NCBI GenBank assembly: GCA_964472545.1
Contig: CAYYNP010000059.1
Coordinates: forward strand, 1-38,213
Direction of reading: 5' to 3'
DNA: 38,213 nt
Source of the DNA: CAYYNP01 sp964472545
GTDB taxonomy: Bacteria; Planctomycetota; Planctomycetia; Pirellulales; Thermoguttaceae
Every line of letters begins with the position of its first letter. Positions within the stretch are counted from its first letter, which is position 1. A program made the translations under genes and the position numbers. The notes beneath the pieces were generated by a model. It was given only the letters and a program-made list of their open reading frames with translations. It searched no databases and was not told the origin of the DNA. Below, piece by piece: positions 1 to 9,278 of this stretch.

Positions 1-103
1 AATCTGGCCAGTAGCCTTGATAATCGCTTGTATAGTTGCTTCTGTCCGACAACCACCTGATCTTAATCGGTCAACTGCAATTGTCAAGGCTACTGGCCAG
101 ATT
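1..103. repeat. Long inverted repeat (hairpin-forming element)
   Basis: Bases 1-20 (AATCTGGCCAGTAGCCTTGA) are the exact reverse complement of bases 84-103. Pairing continues to about 27/77 with one G-T wobble and one mismatch, giving a stem of about 27 bp around a loop of about 49 nt. The left arm begins at the window edge, so the element may extend further left. It could be a MITE-like or REP-like element or a transcribed hairpin. No transposase is nearby. Confidence 0.7.
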
Positions 104-987
104 TCCACAGATATTCATAGAATAGTCACGGCGTGTGTCGGCGAGTGGCCGACAAACGGCTGTTGGAAAACTGCGATACACAACCTGCCAAGCGAACCTC
201 GTCGTGCATCGGCACTGCACGCAACGAGGCAGTTGATACCAACGGTCTGCTTCCATCGACGCACGTCCGGCCTTTGGGGCGTCGATATTGGGTGGCATTG
301 GCCAAAGAAGAGGCCGTCGACGCCAAGGCGGACATCACGGCCATTGGTGGAAAATGGCTACTAGCCAAGCGAATCGCCACCCCAGCAGTTTCGTGCGGTC
401 ACTCTCGTCCGCGAGCCGTCCAAGCGTGTAACTCAATTGTCAAGGATGGAATCCACTCCTTGCAGGACCTCCTGACGGGTGGCCGGCGGACGGGCTTCGG
501 ACAAAAGCAACACGCAGTCCACCAAACGGACTTCGTGGTCCGCCGGCAACCCGCCAAGAGGCTCTGCCCCGCGTTGTGGTCTTCAAGAATGCTGGACTAC
601 GACGCGGGCTGCCTTGGAAGGCAGACTCTTGACTATTGAGTTTATGCTCGATAGTGGTCCGCTTTGGACAAATCTGGCGAGACTTAGACGCAGGAGTTGA
701 GAATTTGCGTCAGAGGCGACTTAGTCCGCCGTCCTCTTAAGTCCGGCATGTGCAAGCGGATATGCAGTTCGGCGCGGTGTGACTTTCCGGCACAGGACTT
801 TCTTGATTTTTCCGACGGGCCTTATGGATTTGTTGTGTGCTCTGTGATTGCCGACGTCCGACACGACGTGGCGATTACTGCCTCACAAGCGCGGATTAAC
901 GTGGCAACTACTGTCGCCCGAGATCAGCAAGTCGGACGTTTGCCACACGGAGAAGGATGTGGCACCGGCAGCGCGATTCGTGTTGCT
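104..987. other. About 0.9 kb without a convincing gene
   Basis: Open frames exist here on both strands, for example 133-639 and 697-1131 on plus. None has a good ribosome binding site, a recognisable domain or the codon pattern of the neighbouring genes. The base composition looks less GC-biased than the flanking genes. It may be a decayed gene or intergenic DNA downstream of the kinase gene, which ends at 988. Confidence 0.4.
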
Positions 988-3333
988 TCACTTCGGTTGC
1001 TTCGGAGGCCACAACGGCACCATCCAGAGGTCGGCCTCGCCGTGGCCTCCGAGTCCTCGCGAGTGGAAGTACAGGGCATGCTCGTGAGAAGAATACACGG
1101 GGCCCGAATCCCAGTTGTACGTGTTCACTGAAGAGCCGAGGCTAATCGGTGTCTTCCATTCATCTTCGATCGACTTCCGCATGCACATCCACAGGTCGGC
1201 AACACCTAGACTCCCGGTGCGATCGGACTCGAAGAACAGCGTAAGCCCGTCGGCCGTCAGATAGGGACCGCCTTCTAAACTGGGGCTGTTGACCACCGGC
1301 CCCAGATTGACGGGTGGCTGCCAATCCTCGTCGACGGCGCCGCGGGTGCATTGCCAGATGTCGGTTTGGCCTTCTCCGCCCGGCCGGTCCGACTCGAACA
1401 GGAGGGTCAAGCCGTCTTCGGAGAGGTCCGGTGAGACGTCGGTCGCAAGACTGTCGTTCGTCTTCAGGACGCTCGGTTGGCCGAAGGGCTCGTCGCGCGC
1501 CGGACGCGTGGCCATCCAAAGATCGTAGTCATCCGTGTTCATGCGCCCTCTCAACGGAAACAGTAGCGTCAGGCCGTCGGCAGACAGTTCCGCGCGAGTG
1601 TCGAAGCCGGTCAGTTTGATCTGCCGCGGCTCGCTCCACACGCCCCCGATCCTCGCGCGAGTACTCGTCCAATAGAAGCAACCTCGCATCCCGCCTTTCC
1701 GAAACGACCCAAAGAGGAGCGTCAATCCGTCGGCGGAAAGCGACGGATGCTGATCGTGCGAATCGCTGTTGACGGTCTCGCCAAGGTTCACCGGCTTACC
1801 GATCCGCCAGCGGTTGGGCAGTTCGATCAGGTCCAATCCGGCGGCCGGGTCCGTGGCCGGATCGGACGCGGGACCCGGCGAGTCAACGTCGGTTGTTTGC
1901 TCTGAGGTCTGCGCTGCCAGCGGACCCGGCTGGTTGGCCTCCGTCGGCCCGCGTCGTGTCCCAAGGTGGTTTGTAGCCCACACGGCCAGCACACCAACCG
2001 CCAGCACTAACGTAGCGACGTAGCCCAATACGGATTTCGAGCGTCGCGGCGGTTTGGCTACCGCGACGGTTCGAGGCGGCACGGCCGTTGAATCGGGACT
2101 TGGCCCGGGATCTGGCGCGGATTGCGCTCGATCGAGAAGTTCGACCAGGTCTGCTTCGGAGGTGAAGGGCGTCAGCGCTTCGACCACGGCTTGCGGCGTC
2201 TGCGGCCGATCGTCGGGATTACGCGACAGCAATCGATCGACCAGGGCCACGAGCTTCGCCGGCAAGTCGTCACGGTGCGTGGAAACCGAGTCCACGTCGT
2301 CGTGCGCCAACGCCGCCAGTTTCTGCCAGCGGCTTTGCTGTTTCTCGCCGGAGTAGGGCGGACGGCCGGCGAGGAGTCGGTAGAGCGCGGCGCCAAGGCC
2401 GTAAACATCGGCCCGAATGTCGACGTCGTGTGTATCTTCGAGTTGCTCCGGGGCCATATAGTCGATCGTGCCCATGATCCGATCGGTCGACGTCAGGTCG
2501 CCGTCTTCGGCTTCGCCGGCCAGCAGGGCAAGCCCCAGGTCGAGGATCTTCACCACGATCTTGCCGTCGGCGTTGCCTTCGCGGCCGGCCGTCAGCATGA
2601 GATTCGAGGGCTTGAAGTCACGATGCACCAGCCCGTGGTGGTGAACGTATTGCAGACCGACCGCTGCCTGGCGCATGAGTTCACACGCTTCGGCCACGGG
2701 CAGCGGCCCCAGCCGCCGGCCGAGTTGCGAGAGGTCGATGCCGTCGACGAGTTCCATCACCAGGTAATGCACGTCGCCGTCCTGGTCCGCGTCGGTGGCC
2801 CGCACGATGTGCGGGTGTTCCAGCCGTCCGACGGCCTTCATCTCGCGTTCGAACCGCTTGACCGCGTCGGTGTCCTTCAGGCGGCGGGCATTGAGCACCT
2901 TGACCGCGACGATACGATCGAGCCGCGTGTGCAGGGCCTTGTAGACGGTGCCCATGCCGCCGGAGCCGAGTACCCTCAGCAAACGATACGGGCCGAGTTG
3001 CCGGTCGTTCCCCGGCAAGCCGGCCGCTCGGCTCGTGTCGCTTGCCGCGGAGGCGTCGGAAAGAGCTTCGACCATGGCTTCGGCGCGGGAGACAACATTC
3101 GATACCGATCCCTCTTCTCCCTCGAATTCGTCGCCGTCGAGCGGGCGGCGGAGACTATCAGAAAGATCGTCGCTGGGAACCTCCAGGCCGGCGACGGTCT
3201 CCTGGCACTTGGGACACCGGTCGACGTGAGCCGTCACCTGTGCGTATCGCCCGGGCGACAATCTACCCAGCAGGCAATTGGTCAGGGTTTCGGCATCCGG
3301 GCAGGATGTGAATCGAACGCTCGCGTCACTCAT
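988..3333 (-). CDS. Transmembrane Ser/Thr protein kinase with zinc-finger N-terminus and PD40-type propeller
   Basis: The 781-residue protein has four parts. An N-terminal anti-sigma-like zinc-finger motif shows H36, C40 and C43 (HVDRCPKC). A complete Hanks-type kinase domain spans about 114-390: glycine loop GSGGMG at 123-128, catalytic Lys145 in VAVKVL, HRD at 237-239 followed by FKPSN, DLG at 265-267 in place of DFG, and an APE motif near 294. One membrane segment lies at about 434-453. The C-terminus (about 500-781) has five PD40/WD40-like repeats with the recurring signature SADGLTLLF, presumably outside the cytoplasm. The start lies 10 bp after the stop of the ECF sigma gene, so the two are co-transcribed. 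By family precedent in planctomycetes, the zinc finger or kinase may control that sigma factor; this is inferred. The essential catalytic residues are all present. Confidence 0.93.
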   Translation of the reverse strand: MSDASVRFTSCPDAETLTNCLLGRLSPGRYAQVTAHVDRCPKCQETVAGLEVPSDDLSDSLRRPLDGDEFEGEEGSVSNVVSRAEAMVEALSDASAASDTSRAAGLPGNDRQLGPYRLLRVLGSGGMGTVYKALHTRLDRIVAVKVLNARRLKDTDAVKRFEREMKAVGRLEHPHIVRATDADQDGDVHYLVMELVDGIDLSQLGRRLGPLPVAEACELMRQAAVGLQYVHHHGLVHRDFKPSNLMLTAGREGNADGKIVVKILDLGLALLAGEAEDGDLTSTDRIMGTIDYMAPEQLEDTHDVDIRADVYGLGAALYRLLAGRPPYSGEKQQSRWQKLAALAHDDVDSVSTHRDDLPAKLVALVDRLLSRNPDDRPQTPQAVVEALTPFTSEADLVELLDRAQSAPDPGPSPDSTAVPPRTVAVAKPPRRSKSVLGYVATLVLAVGVLAVWATNHLGTRRGPTEANQPGPLAAQTSEQTTDVDSPGPASDPATDPAAGLDLIELPNRWRIGKPVNLGETVNSDSHDQHPSLSADGLTLLFGSFRKGGMRGCFYWTSTRARIGGVWSEPRQIKLTGFDTRAELSADGLTLLFPLRGRMNTDDYDLWMATRPARDEPFGQPSVLKTNDSLATDVSPDLSEDGLTLLFESDRPGGEGQTDIWQCTRGAVDEDWQPPVNLGPVVNSPSLEGGPYLTADGLTLFFESDRTGSLGVADLWMCMRKSIEDEWKTPISLGSSVNTYNWDSGPVYSSHEHALYFHSRGLGGHGEADLWMVPLWPPKQPK

Positions 3334-3343
3334 CTGCGGCCAC

Positions 3344-3955
3344 TCACACGAAATCGTCCAATTCCACGCGCAGGCGATGCAAGATGCGCGACCGCGCCTT
3401 GTACACGGCCCACACCGTCATCCCCATCGCCCGGGCAACATCGGCCGGTGCCTCTCCCTCGAGCACGCATCTGCGGAAGATCTGCCAATGCGCCGGTTTG
3501 AAGTCGTCTTGCAGGATTCTCATTGCCTGTTGTCGCACCCAGTCGATTTCGTCCCGTTTGGCGACTTCGTCCTCCGGCAAAACGTTGGCCACCAGGCCGT
3601 CTAGCCGGAGTCTTGCCGTACTTCCCCCACGCGCCATGGGTTGCGAACGAACTTGCTGGATACGCTTCTTGACCTTTCGAGAGCAGACGGTCCGAAGCCA
3701 ACGCCGAAAGCTGTGGGGACTACCGTCAAACCGAAATCGGGCGATTCCCTGGAGCACGTCCGTGAAGACGTCCCCGACGGTATCTTCGGCATCGGCCACC
3801 TGCAAGCCCGATCTCCGCGCCCAACGATACACCAACGGGCCATAGATCTTGACCAGACGGCGCCAGGCATCCGGGTCCTGGGCCACAATTCCATGCACCA
3901 GACTACTCGACGCGGTCCTGGATGCAGTTTGATCAGCGGGACCTCGTGGCTGCAT
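3344..3955 (-). CDS. ECF-type RNA polymerase sigma factor
   Basis: This is a 203-residue sigma-70-family protein. Region 2 is at about 20-100, with the DAED motif and FRRWL. Region 4 near the C-terminus carries a helix-turn-helix (APADVARAMGMTVWAVYKAR). A longer open frame runs to 4168, but its first 71 residues look non-coding. The ATG at 3955 is preceded by GAGGAC at good spacing and gives the normal ECF length, so I chose it. The gene is directly upstream of a membrane kinase with a zinc-finger N-terminus, the usual arrangement of kinase-linked ECF sigma factors in planctomycetes. It probably directs a stress or envelope regulon, but the target genes cannot be read from here. Confidence 0.92.
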   Translation of the reverse strand: MQPRGPADQTASRTASSSLVHGIVAQDPDAWRRLVKIYGPLVYRWARRSGLQVADAEDTVGDVFTDVLQGIARFRFDGSPHSFRRWLRTVCSRKVKKRIQQVRSQPMARGGSTARLRLDGLVANVLPEDEVAKRDEIDWVRQQAMRILQDDFKPAHWQIFRRCVLEGEAPADVARAMGMTVWAVYKARSRILHRLRVELDDFV

Positions 3956-4628
3956 GCCGTCCTCAACGCTCGAATGGCAGGTCGCCCCGCAACTGGGGCC
4001 TGCTCGACGCTGCGTTCTGGCCAAGGCCAGGAAGTCTGACAAGGTCCCTGCATTCACGGCTGAGCCGAGAACACCGACAGTATACCATGAACGCGGCGCA
4101 GATTGCTTTCGACGCCACTCCCAAGTGGGGGCAGTTTGCTCTCGCCGCGCCCACGAGTTGGCGTCCACCCAGCAAAGGCACGCCTCAACAAGGGCCGCCC
4201 GCGGCGAGGCAATGGCAGATTCATCGCGTCAATTCGAGCATAGCGGGGAAGGCGTCCCCACTCAGGGACCTGTTTCTACGGGGGTCGTTTCCATCGGCAT
4301 CCGCAACTATATATGAAGTTACGCCTCTTCGTGCGGTTGGAGTCTTGGTGTCACCGCAGAGTGCCATAGCAGACTTGCGTCAGAGAAACCGTGGGTGCTC
4401 CCAGACACGCCGGGAGATTCTCCCGTTTCTCGTGTCGGTGCGAGTTCATCGACACGCACGGCAATCCCAAAGAAACGAAACCGCCGGAACGAAGTCAATG
4501 GCCTGTCACGTAGCGACGCCCCAGCATAACATAGTAGTGTTACCGTGCGGGCGCTTCGTTGATGCACGCGAAACCCGGGGACTGGCCCAAACCTCGGGGG
4601 CTGGGCTCGACCTTTAGGAGATCATGCC
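3956..4628. other. Divergent intergenic region
   Basis: About 670 bp separate the minus-strand sigma operon from the plus-strand WD40 gene. The sequence holds the candidate extended -10 at 4079-4087 and the ribosome binding site TAGGAG at 4616-4620 of the plus-strand gene. Nothing else coding or repetitive was recognised. Open frames here are antisense or carry no recognisable domain. Confidence 0.5.
4079..4087 (-). promoter_or_regulatory. Possible extended -10 promoter for the sigma-kinase operon
   Basis: On the minus strand these bases read TGGTATACT, an extended -10 (TGn plus TATACT). They lie about 125 nt upstream of the sigma factor ATG at 3955. No good -35 box is visible at the normal distance, which fits an extended -10 promoter. 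Confidence 0.35.
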
Positions 4629-6113
4629 GTGAAGACCTTGCTGCTTACGTTGGGGCTGACGTCTTTGGCTTGGACGCCGCACGTTACGTCGGCGGCCGAG
4701 CCTCAGCGAGTCGAGGGTCTGCACGAGCGTTCGCGTGTCGTTGGCTTCTCGCCCGATGGCAACACGCTGTTGGTCGTCGGCCGTCGGTCCGACGGCGGCA
4801 GCGCCTTGAGGCACTGCGATTTTATGGCCAACACGTCGCGCTTGATCGTCGAGATCGAGCCCGATTTCGAGCCCGCCGTCTCGCCCGATTTCAAACGGGT
4901 GGCGTATTACAACGGAAAGACCTCCCAGATTCACGTCGTCGAGGTGAGCACGGGCAAGCAACTCGCGGCTCTGGGCGACGGGCAGTCGCGCTTCGGGCCC
5001 GACGAGTTGCTCTTTTCGGCCGACGGCAAGAGACTTTTCGAGGCCCCGCGCCAGCAGCCCGTGCAGAATTGGGACGCCGTGGGCGGCAAACCGCTCGGTG
5101 TGCTCGGCGACGCAGCGGCTGGGCACATGTGGATCCACGGCACGCCGGACCGCAGCAAGCTGTTGATCGCCGGCACAACGATTGGCAAACATCTCGGCAA
5201 CGGTAAGGGACTCGCGCAGATTTGGGATCCGGCCAAGGGAAGCCTGCTGGCCGACATGCAGATGCAGCCGGAGACGCGGATCTGCGTGATGGCCCGCATC
5301 TCACCGGACGCCAAAACCGTGGTGGCGGCCGAGTTGGGACAGGCACCCAAGGTACAACTTACGCTCTGGGACGCCGCCTCGGGTGAGCGTCGGGCCCTGT
5401 TGGACGACGCCGTAGACTTGAGCTTGATCATGTCCAGTGGCCGGCGAATGGGAGGCCTGCCGATTGCGTTTTCAGCCGACGGCTCCCTGCTGGCGACGAT
5501 GACCTCGAAGGGCGTCAAGGTGTGGGACGCCTCGACCGGCAAGCTCGCCCGGACCCTGCCGGCCGCCTCGGGCATGGCGTTGATGATCGCGTTCGCCCCG
5601 AGCGGATCGGTGCTGGCCGTTTCGTACGGCGACGAGTTGCCGCTGAAGATCGCCCCGGACAAACAGCCGCCGCTGAGCGACGTGAACGGCCACGTACAGC
5701 TTTGGGACGCGGCGGCCGGCGAATTGGAGGCCACGCTCGACGGCGTCGCGCCCTATCCGATGACGCTCGCGTTCGCGCCGGACGGTTCGCGCCTGGCTAC
5801 GGCGAGTTACACCTGGCGCACCGGCCCCGGCCACGTCTATGTTTGGGAGACAGGGCACTGGGTGCCGAAACCGGCGACCTCGTCGGTGCCCCTATCCACG
5901 CCGGTGAAGATCGAGCGGCGCACCTGGACCGATTCGACCGGCACGTATCGGATCGACGCCACCTACGTACGGGTGCAAGGCGAAGCGGTTCAGCTCAAAC
6001 GCGCAGCCGACGGTCAAGTCATCTCCGTGCCGCTGAACCGGCTCAGCGAAGCCGACCGGCGTTACGTGTCGGGGCTTCGCAAGCAACTTGCAGATCCGAA
6101 GCAAAACCGATAG
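4629..6113 (+). CDS. Secreted WD40-repeat protein with C-terminal SHD1-like domain
   Basis: The 494-residue protein begins at GTG 4629, preceded by TAGGAG eight bases upstream. This start gives a clear signal peptide (hydrophobic MKTLLLTLGLTSLAW, cleavage near TSA-A). The body contains WD40-like blades with recurring FSPDG / FSADG / FAPDG and LWDA / VWD motifs, so a beta-propeller is expected. The last 70 residues or so (RRTWTDSTGTYRIDATYVRV onward, to LNRLSEADRRYV) match the SLA1 homology domain 1 pattern common in secreted planctomycete proteins. The role is likely protein or ligand binding in the periplasm or at the cell surface. It is a single gene, convergent with the oxidoreductase gene. 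No enzymatic motif is visible. Confidence 0.88.
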   Translation: MKTLLLTLGLTSLAWTPHVTSAAEPQRVEGLHERSRVVGFSPDGNTLLVVGRRSDGGSALRHCDFMANTSRLIVEIEPDFEPAVSPDFKRVAYYNGKTSQIHVVEVSTGKQLAALGDGQSRFGPDELLFSADGKRLFEAPRQQPVQNWDAVGGKPLGVLGDAAAGHMWIHGTPDRSKLLIAGTTIGKHLGNGKGLAQIWDPAKGSLLADMQMQPETRICVMARISPDAKTVVAAELGQAPKVQLTLWDAASGERRALLDDAVDLSLIMSSGRRMGGLPIAFSADGSLLATMTSKGVKVWDASTGKLARTLPAASGMALMIAFAPSGSVLAVSYGDELPLKIAPDKQPPLSDVNGHVQLWDAAAGELEATLDGVAPYPMTLAFAPDGSRLATASYTWRTGPGHVYVWETGHWVPKPATSSVPLSTPVKIERRTWTDSTGTYRIDATYVRVQGEAVQLKRAADGQVISVPLNRLSEADRRYVSGLRKQLADPKQNR

Positions 6114-6178
6114 TTCGGCCGCAACGGGCACGCACGTCTCGCCCCGGAGCCCCGCTCACGATGCGCGCCGAGATTGCC

Positions 6179-7573
6179 CTACGCGGGATGCTGCCACGGC
6201 GCGCGATACGGACGCCGCAGAAGCCGGGTGGCTTCCTCGTCGCTGACGACCGTGCGCTGCTTGGGGTCATACCGTAGCGGCCGGCCATCGAGTTGCATCG
6301 AGAGGTTGGCCAGGACGCAACTTGCGGTCGAAATATGGCCCTCTTCGATGTCGGCGACCGGACGGCTGCGTTTCTCGATCGCCGCCAGGAAATCGAGCAT
6401 GTGACGCCGCGTGGCTGGCGCCGCGTTTAGCTCGATCGCCTTCTCGGTCAGGTCTTCCGGGTACTTTTCGCGCTCGTAGAAGCACTCGAAATGGACCGGC
6501 TTGGCGTCCTTGCTGCGGGGGATGAAGTCGGCTCGCATGGTGCTGGCCTTGAGCGTGCCTTTATCGCCGTAGATGAACACACCCCAAGGGTAGTCGGGAT
6601 CTGGCGGGCTGCCCCAGGAGCGGTGTTGCCAGACGGCGTTGAAATTGTCGAACTCGAAGGTGGCGGTTTGTGTGTCGGCAATGTTCGACTTGCCCTCCTT
6701 CTGCACGAAGACGCCGCCGGTCGAGGTAACGCGGTTCGGCCAGCCGAGCCCCAGCATCCAGCGGGCCGTGTCGAGCATGTGGACGCACATGTCGCCCATG
6801 ATGCCGTTGCCGTATTCCATGAACGTCCGCCACCATCGTTTGTGCGGCAGCCCGTCGTAGGGACGCAACGGGGCGGGGCCGGTCCACATCTCGTAGTCGA
6901 GGTGCGTCGGCACGGGCTGAACCGGTGGATTGCCGTTGGCCCGCATGTGGAAGTAGCAGCACATCTCGATGTGTCCGACCGTGCCCAACAAGCCCGCATC
7001 GACGACCTGACGCTTGACGTCGATCAAATGCGGCGTGCTCTTCCGCTGCGTGCCGACCTGTACCACCCGGCCGTGCTTGCGGGCCGCGTCGACCATCGCC
7101 TCGCCCTCGCGCACGTCCACGCTGGTGGGCTTCTGCACGTAGACGTCGGCGCCGGCCTCGACCGCCGCGATCATTTGCAATGCGTGCCAATGATCGGGCG
7201 AGCCGATGAGCACGATATCGAGGTCCTTCGGCTTGAGCATCTCGCGATAGTCGGCGTAGGTCCGCGGCGGCTTGTGCGACTTGAGCCGTTGGCCGTGAAT
7301 GTCGACGGCCTCTGAGAGCATCCGCCGATCCGGGTCGCAGATCGAAACGACCTCGACCGGCGTCACCTGGATCAGCCGCCAGAGATCGCTCTTGCCGTAC
7401 CACCCCGCGCCGATCAGGGCCACCCGTTTCGGCTTCTCCGCCGCGGCGGCGTAGGCGTTGGCGCCGATCGACGAGATCGCCAGCGACGCGGCCGAAGCCT
7501 GCAAGAAACGGCGGCGGCTGATCTGCAACGGATTGCGGTCGGCGGCACCGCAACGACGTGTTCTCTGGTGCAT
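6179..7573 (-). CDS. Tat-exported Gfo/Idh/MocA family oxidoreductase
   Basis: This is a 464-residue NAD(P)-dependent oxidoreductase. A twin-arginine signal with SRRRFLQ at 19-25 is followed by a hydrophobic stretch. The Rossmann fold starts at VALIGAGWYG (51-60). The family's catalytic-loop EKP motif appears as QKP around Lys148, a variant I associate with planctomycete members. A conserved NGIMGDMCVHMLD segment lies in the catalytic domain. The start at 7573 is chosen over an upstream in-frame start because GAGGT sits seven bases before it and the Tat motif is then correctly placed. Family members act on sugars, inositols or their derivatives; the substrate cannot be told here. It lies downstream of the DUF4139-like gene on the same strand with a 190 bp gap. 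Confidence 0.92.
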   Translation of the reverse strand: MHQRTRRCGAADRNPLQISRRRFLQASAASLAISSIGANAYAAAAEKPKRVALIGAGWYGKSDLWRLIQVTPVEVVSICDPDRRMLSEAVDIHGQRLKSHKPPRTYADYREMLKPKDLDIVLIGSPDHWHALQMIAAVEAGADVYVQKPTSVDVREGEAMVDAARKHGRVVQVGTQRKSTPHLIDVKRQVVDAGLLGTVGHIEMCCYFHMRANGNPPVQPVPTHLDYEMWTGPAPLRPYDGLPHKRWWRTFMEYGNGIMGDMCVHMLDTARWMLGLGWPNRVTSTGGVFVQKEGKSNIADTQTATFEFDNFNAVWQHRSWGSPPDPDYPWGVFIYGDKGTLKASTMRADFIPRSKDAKPVHFECFYEREKYPEDLTEKAIELNAAPATRRHMLDFLAAIEKRSRPVADIEEGHISTASCVLANLSMQLDGRPLRYDPKQRTVVSDEEATRLLRRPYRAPWQHPA

Positions 7574-7680
7574 TGTGATTACCTCGGGAGGTGCTCCGTG
7601 TGGCCGTTGGCCATTGACAGCAGACAGGGGTGCGTCGGGCAGACTCGACGCCACCGTCAGTCTAGCCACGCGACGGCACG

Positions 7681-7719
7681 GCTGCAAGAAGACGTTGCAA
7701 GAAGACGTTGTAAGAAGAC
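7681..7719. repeat. 13-bp tandem repeat, three copies
   Basis: Three consecutive 13-base units read GCTGCAAGAAGAC, GTTGCAAGAAGAC and GTTGTAAGAAGAC. They lie in the 190 bp gap between the oxidoreductase start and the DUF4139-like gene's stop. The purine-rich units could be a slippage tract. No function is evident. Confidence 0.75.
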
Positions 7720-7763
7720 AAGGGGAAGGACGGCTCCGGCTATCAACCGCCTATCGGCGGATG

Positions 7764-9278
7764 TTACAGCGGCTGCCGCTTCTTCTCCGTGTTTAGCTCC
7801 GGCCCCACTTTGCGGCGCTTGTAGGTGACCGAGTAGCGGACGAAACGCTTCTCGCCGGGATCGAGGTCGAGGAAGTATTTCACGTGGTTCTGGTCCACGC
7901 GTTCGACCCGGCCCTCGATCTGATGTAGATCGACGTAGGCACCGGGCTCATTGGAGTCCCAATCCTCGGGTTTGCCGTCGCTTCCCCAAAGGACGACGTT
8001 CGCATCGAAGTGGCGTTCCAATTCCGCCTTCGCCACGACCGGCTTGCCGGAGACGATCTCCTCCTCGTAGACGAACGTCTCATCGTAGTCGATCAGGTCG
8101 TAGTAGAGCACGTAGGTGTTGTCCAGCCGTCGCTGGTACTGCCGGGCGACGACGTTGGTAATGTGTTGGTCCTTCAGCCGCCGGACGACGGTGATGTCCG
8201 GGTCGTGGCCTACGTTCACCTCCACCCGATCGCCAATCGGAACGTACTTCGTCGCCGTACCGCCTACGTAGGCCAGGTCCTTGTTATCGTATTCCGAGAA
8301 AAGCCGCACGGTTCCGTCCGGCAGCGGCGACAGGCCCAGGTTCTCCATCGCCGGCAGTTCCTTCTCCTGGCCGTCGTCGCCGAGCAGCTTCTGGTTCTTG
8401 AAGCGGTAGAACTTGGTGAAATGTGCGCCGCCGTCGCGGTCGGTCAGCTTGTAGATGCACTCCAACGGGACGTCGGCCACTTTCATCGAGACCAGCCGCT
8501 TGGGTTCCTTGTCGCGGATGTCCTCGCGCCCTGCGACGGTAAACAGAAAGTACTCGGAGAGGCCCTCTTTCTTGACGTCTTTCTTCTTCTCGACCACGAC
8601 CCCGCCCGTGACTTCCAGCGTTCCGCTGCCGGATTTCCGCGCATAGACGTTCAGCTTATCGGCGAATGCGTCGCGCAGGTTCGCGCGGATTTCTTCGTCC
8701 TGGACGATGTAGGGCTCACCCGGTGCCGGACGTTGGGCCAAGTCGGCGATCTTCTCCACCAGGTTGATCTTGCCCACCACCAGCCGCGTCTGGGCGTTGT
8801 CGTACAACTCACCCGAGTTGTTGAACACGCGGACGTAGCCGGTCACCTGCAGTTTCGTCTCGTCCTGGTTGGCGATGCCCACGTAGGCGGCCTTCCACGT
8901 GATACCGCTGGTAAAGTAGCGGATCTCGACGGGGAGCTTGCCGGCCATGCGGCTGGTGACGTTCCATTGCAGGGCGTCGTTGCGGCCGGCCGGAAACGTC
9001 GTATCGACCAGATCGACCCGGTCCTGGTGGTCGAGGATGCGGAAGTCGATGCTGGTCGGATCGATCAGCGTATTGGCCCAGGTAAACTGAATGCGGTTGA
9101 TGCCCGGCTTGACCGTCAGCAGCCGCTGCTCGCGGACCATGGTGATGTCTTCGGAGTTGTAGATCGTCAACTGCGTGCCCTCCCGGCGGGGGATGGTCAC
9201 CAGGCTGACGTCGGCCATCGCGTAGCCGCTTAGCACGATCCACAAGGCCAGAGCCAGACACGAGTTGCGACTTGTCAT
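7764..9278 (-). CDS. Secreted DUF4139-like beta-rich protein
   Basis: The 504-residue protein has an N-terminal signal peptide (MTSRNSCLALALWIVLSGYA, cleavage near AMA-D). The mature part begins with a beta-rich region containing LTIYNSEDITMVREQRLL, then SGITWKAAYVG and a mixed alpha/beta core. It resembles the conserved hypothetical family with a DUF4139 domain, whose members are exported and of unknown function. I chose the ATG at 9278 because the 15 in-frame residues upstream do not look like part of a signal peptide. No catalytic motif is recognisable. The gene faces away from the BlaI operon and shares its 269 bp upstream region with that operon's promoter. The oxidoreductase gene follows on the same strand. 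Confidence 0.72.
   Translation of the reverse strand: MTSRNSCLALALWIVLSGYAMADVSLVTIPRREGTQLTIYNSEDITMVREQRLLTVKPGINRIQFTWANTLIDPTSIDFRILDHQDRVDLVDTTFPAGRNDALQWNVTSRMAGKLPVEIRYFTSGITWKAAYVGIANQDETKLQVTGYVRVFNNSGELYDNAQTRLVVGKINLVEKIADLAQRPAPGEPYIVQDEEIRANLRDAFADKLNVYARKSGSGTLEVTGGVVVEKKKDVKKEGLSEYFLFTVAGREDIRDKEPKRLVSMKVADVPLECIYKLTDRDGGAHFTKFYRFKNQKLLGDDGQEKELPAMENLGLSPLPDGTVRLFSEYDNKDLAYVGGTATKYVPIGDRVEVNVGHDPDITVVRRLKDQHITNVVARQYQRRLDNTYVLYYDLIDYDETFVYEEEIVSGKPVVAKAELERHFDANVVLWGSDGKPEDWDSNEPGAYVDLHQIEGRVERVDQNHVKYFLDLDPGEKRFVRYSVTYKRRKVGPELNTEKKRQPL

Noticed and set aside
133..639. A 168-codon open frame near the left edge
   Set aside because: It has no ribosome binding site and no recognisable motif, and its codon use does not fit the neighbours.
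3956..4168. N-terminal extension of the sigma factor
   Set aside because: The extra 71 residues have no ECF features. A good ribosome binding site precedes the ATG at 3955.
4624..4632. A two-codon ATG-CCG-TGA frame before the WD40 gene
   Set aside because: It probably arises by chance. The GTG at 4629 has the correctly spaced ribosome binding site and yields the signal peptide.
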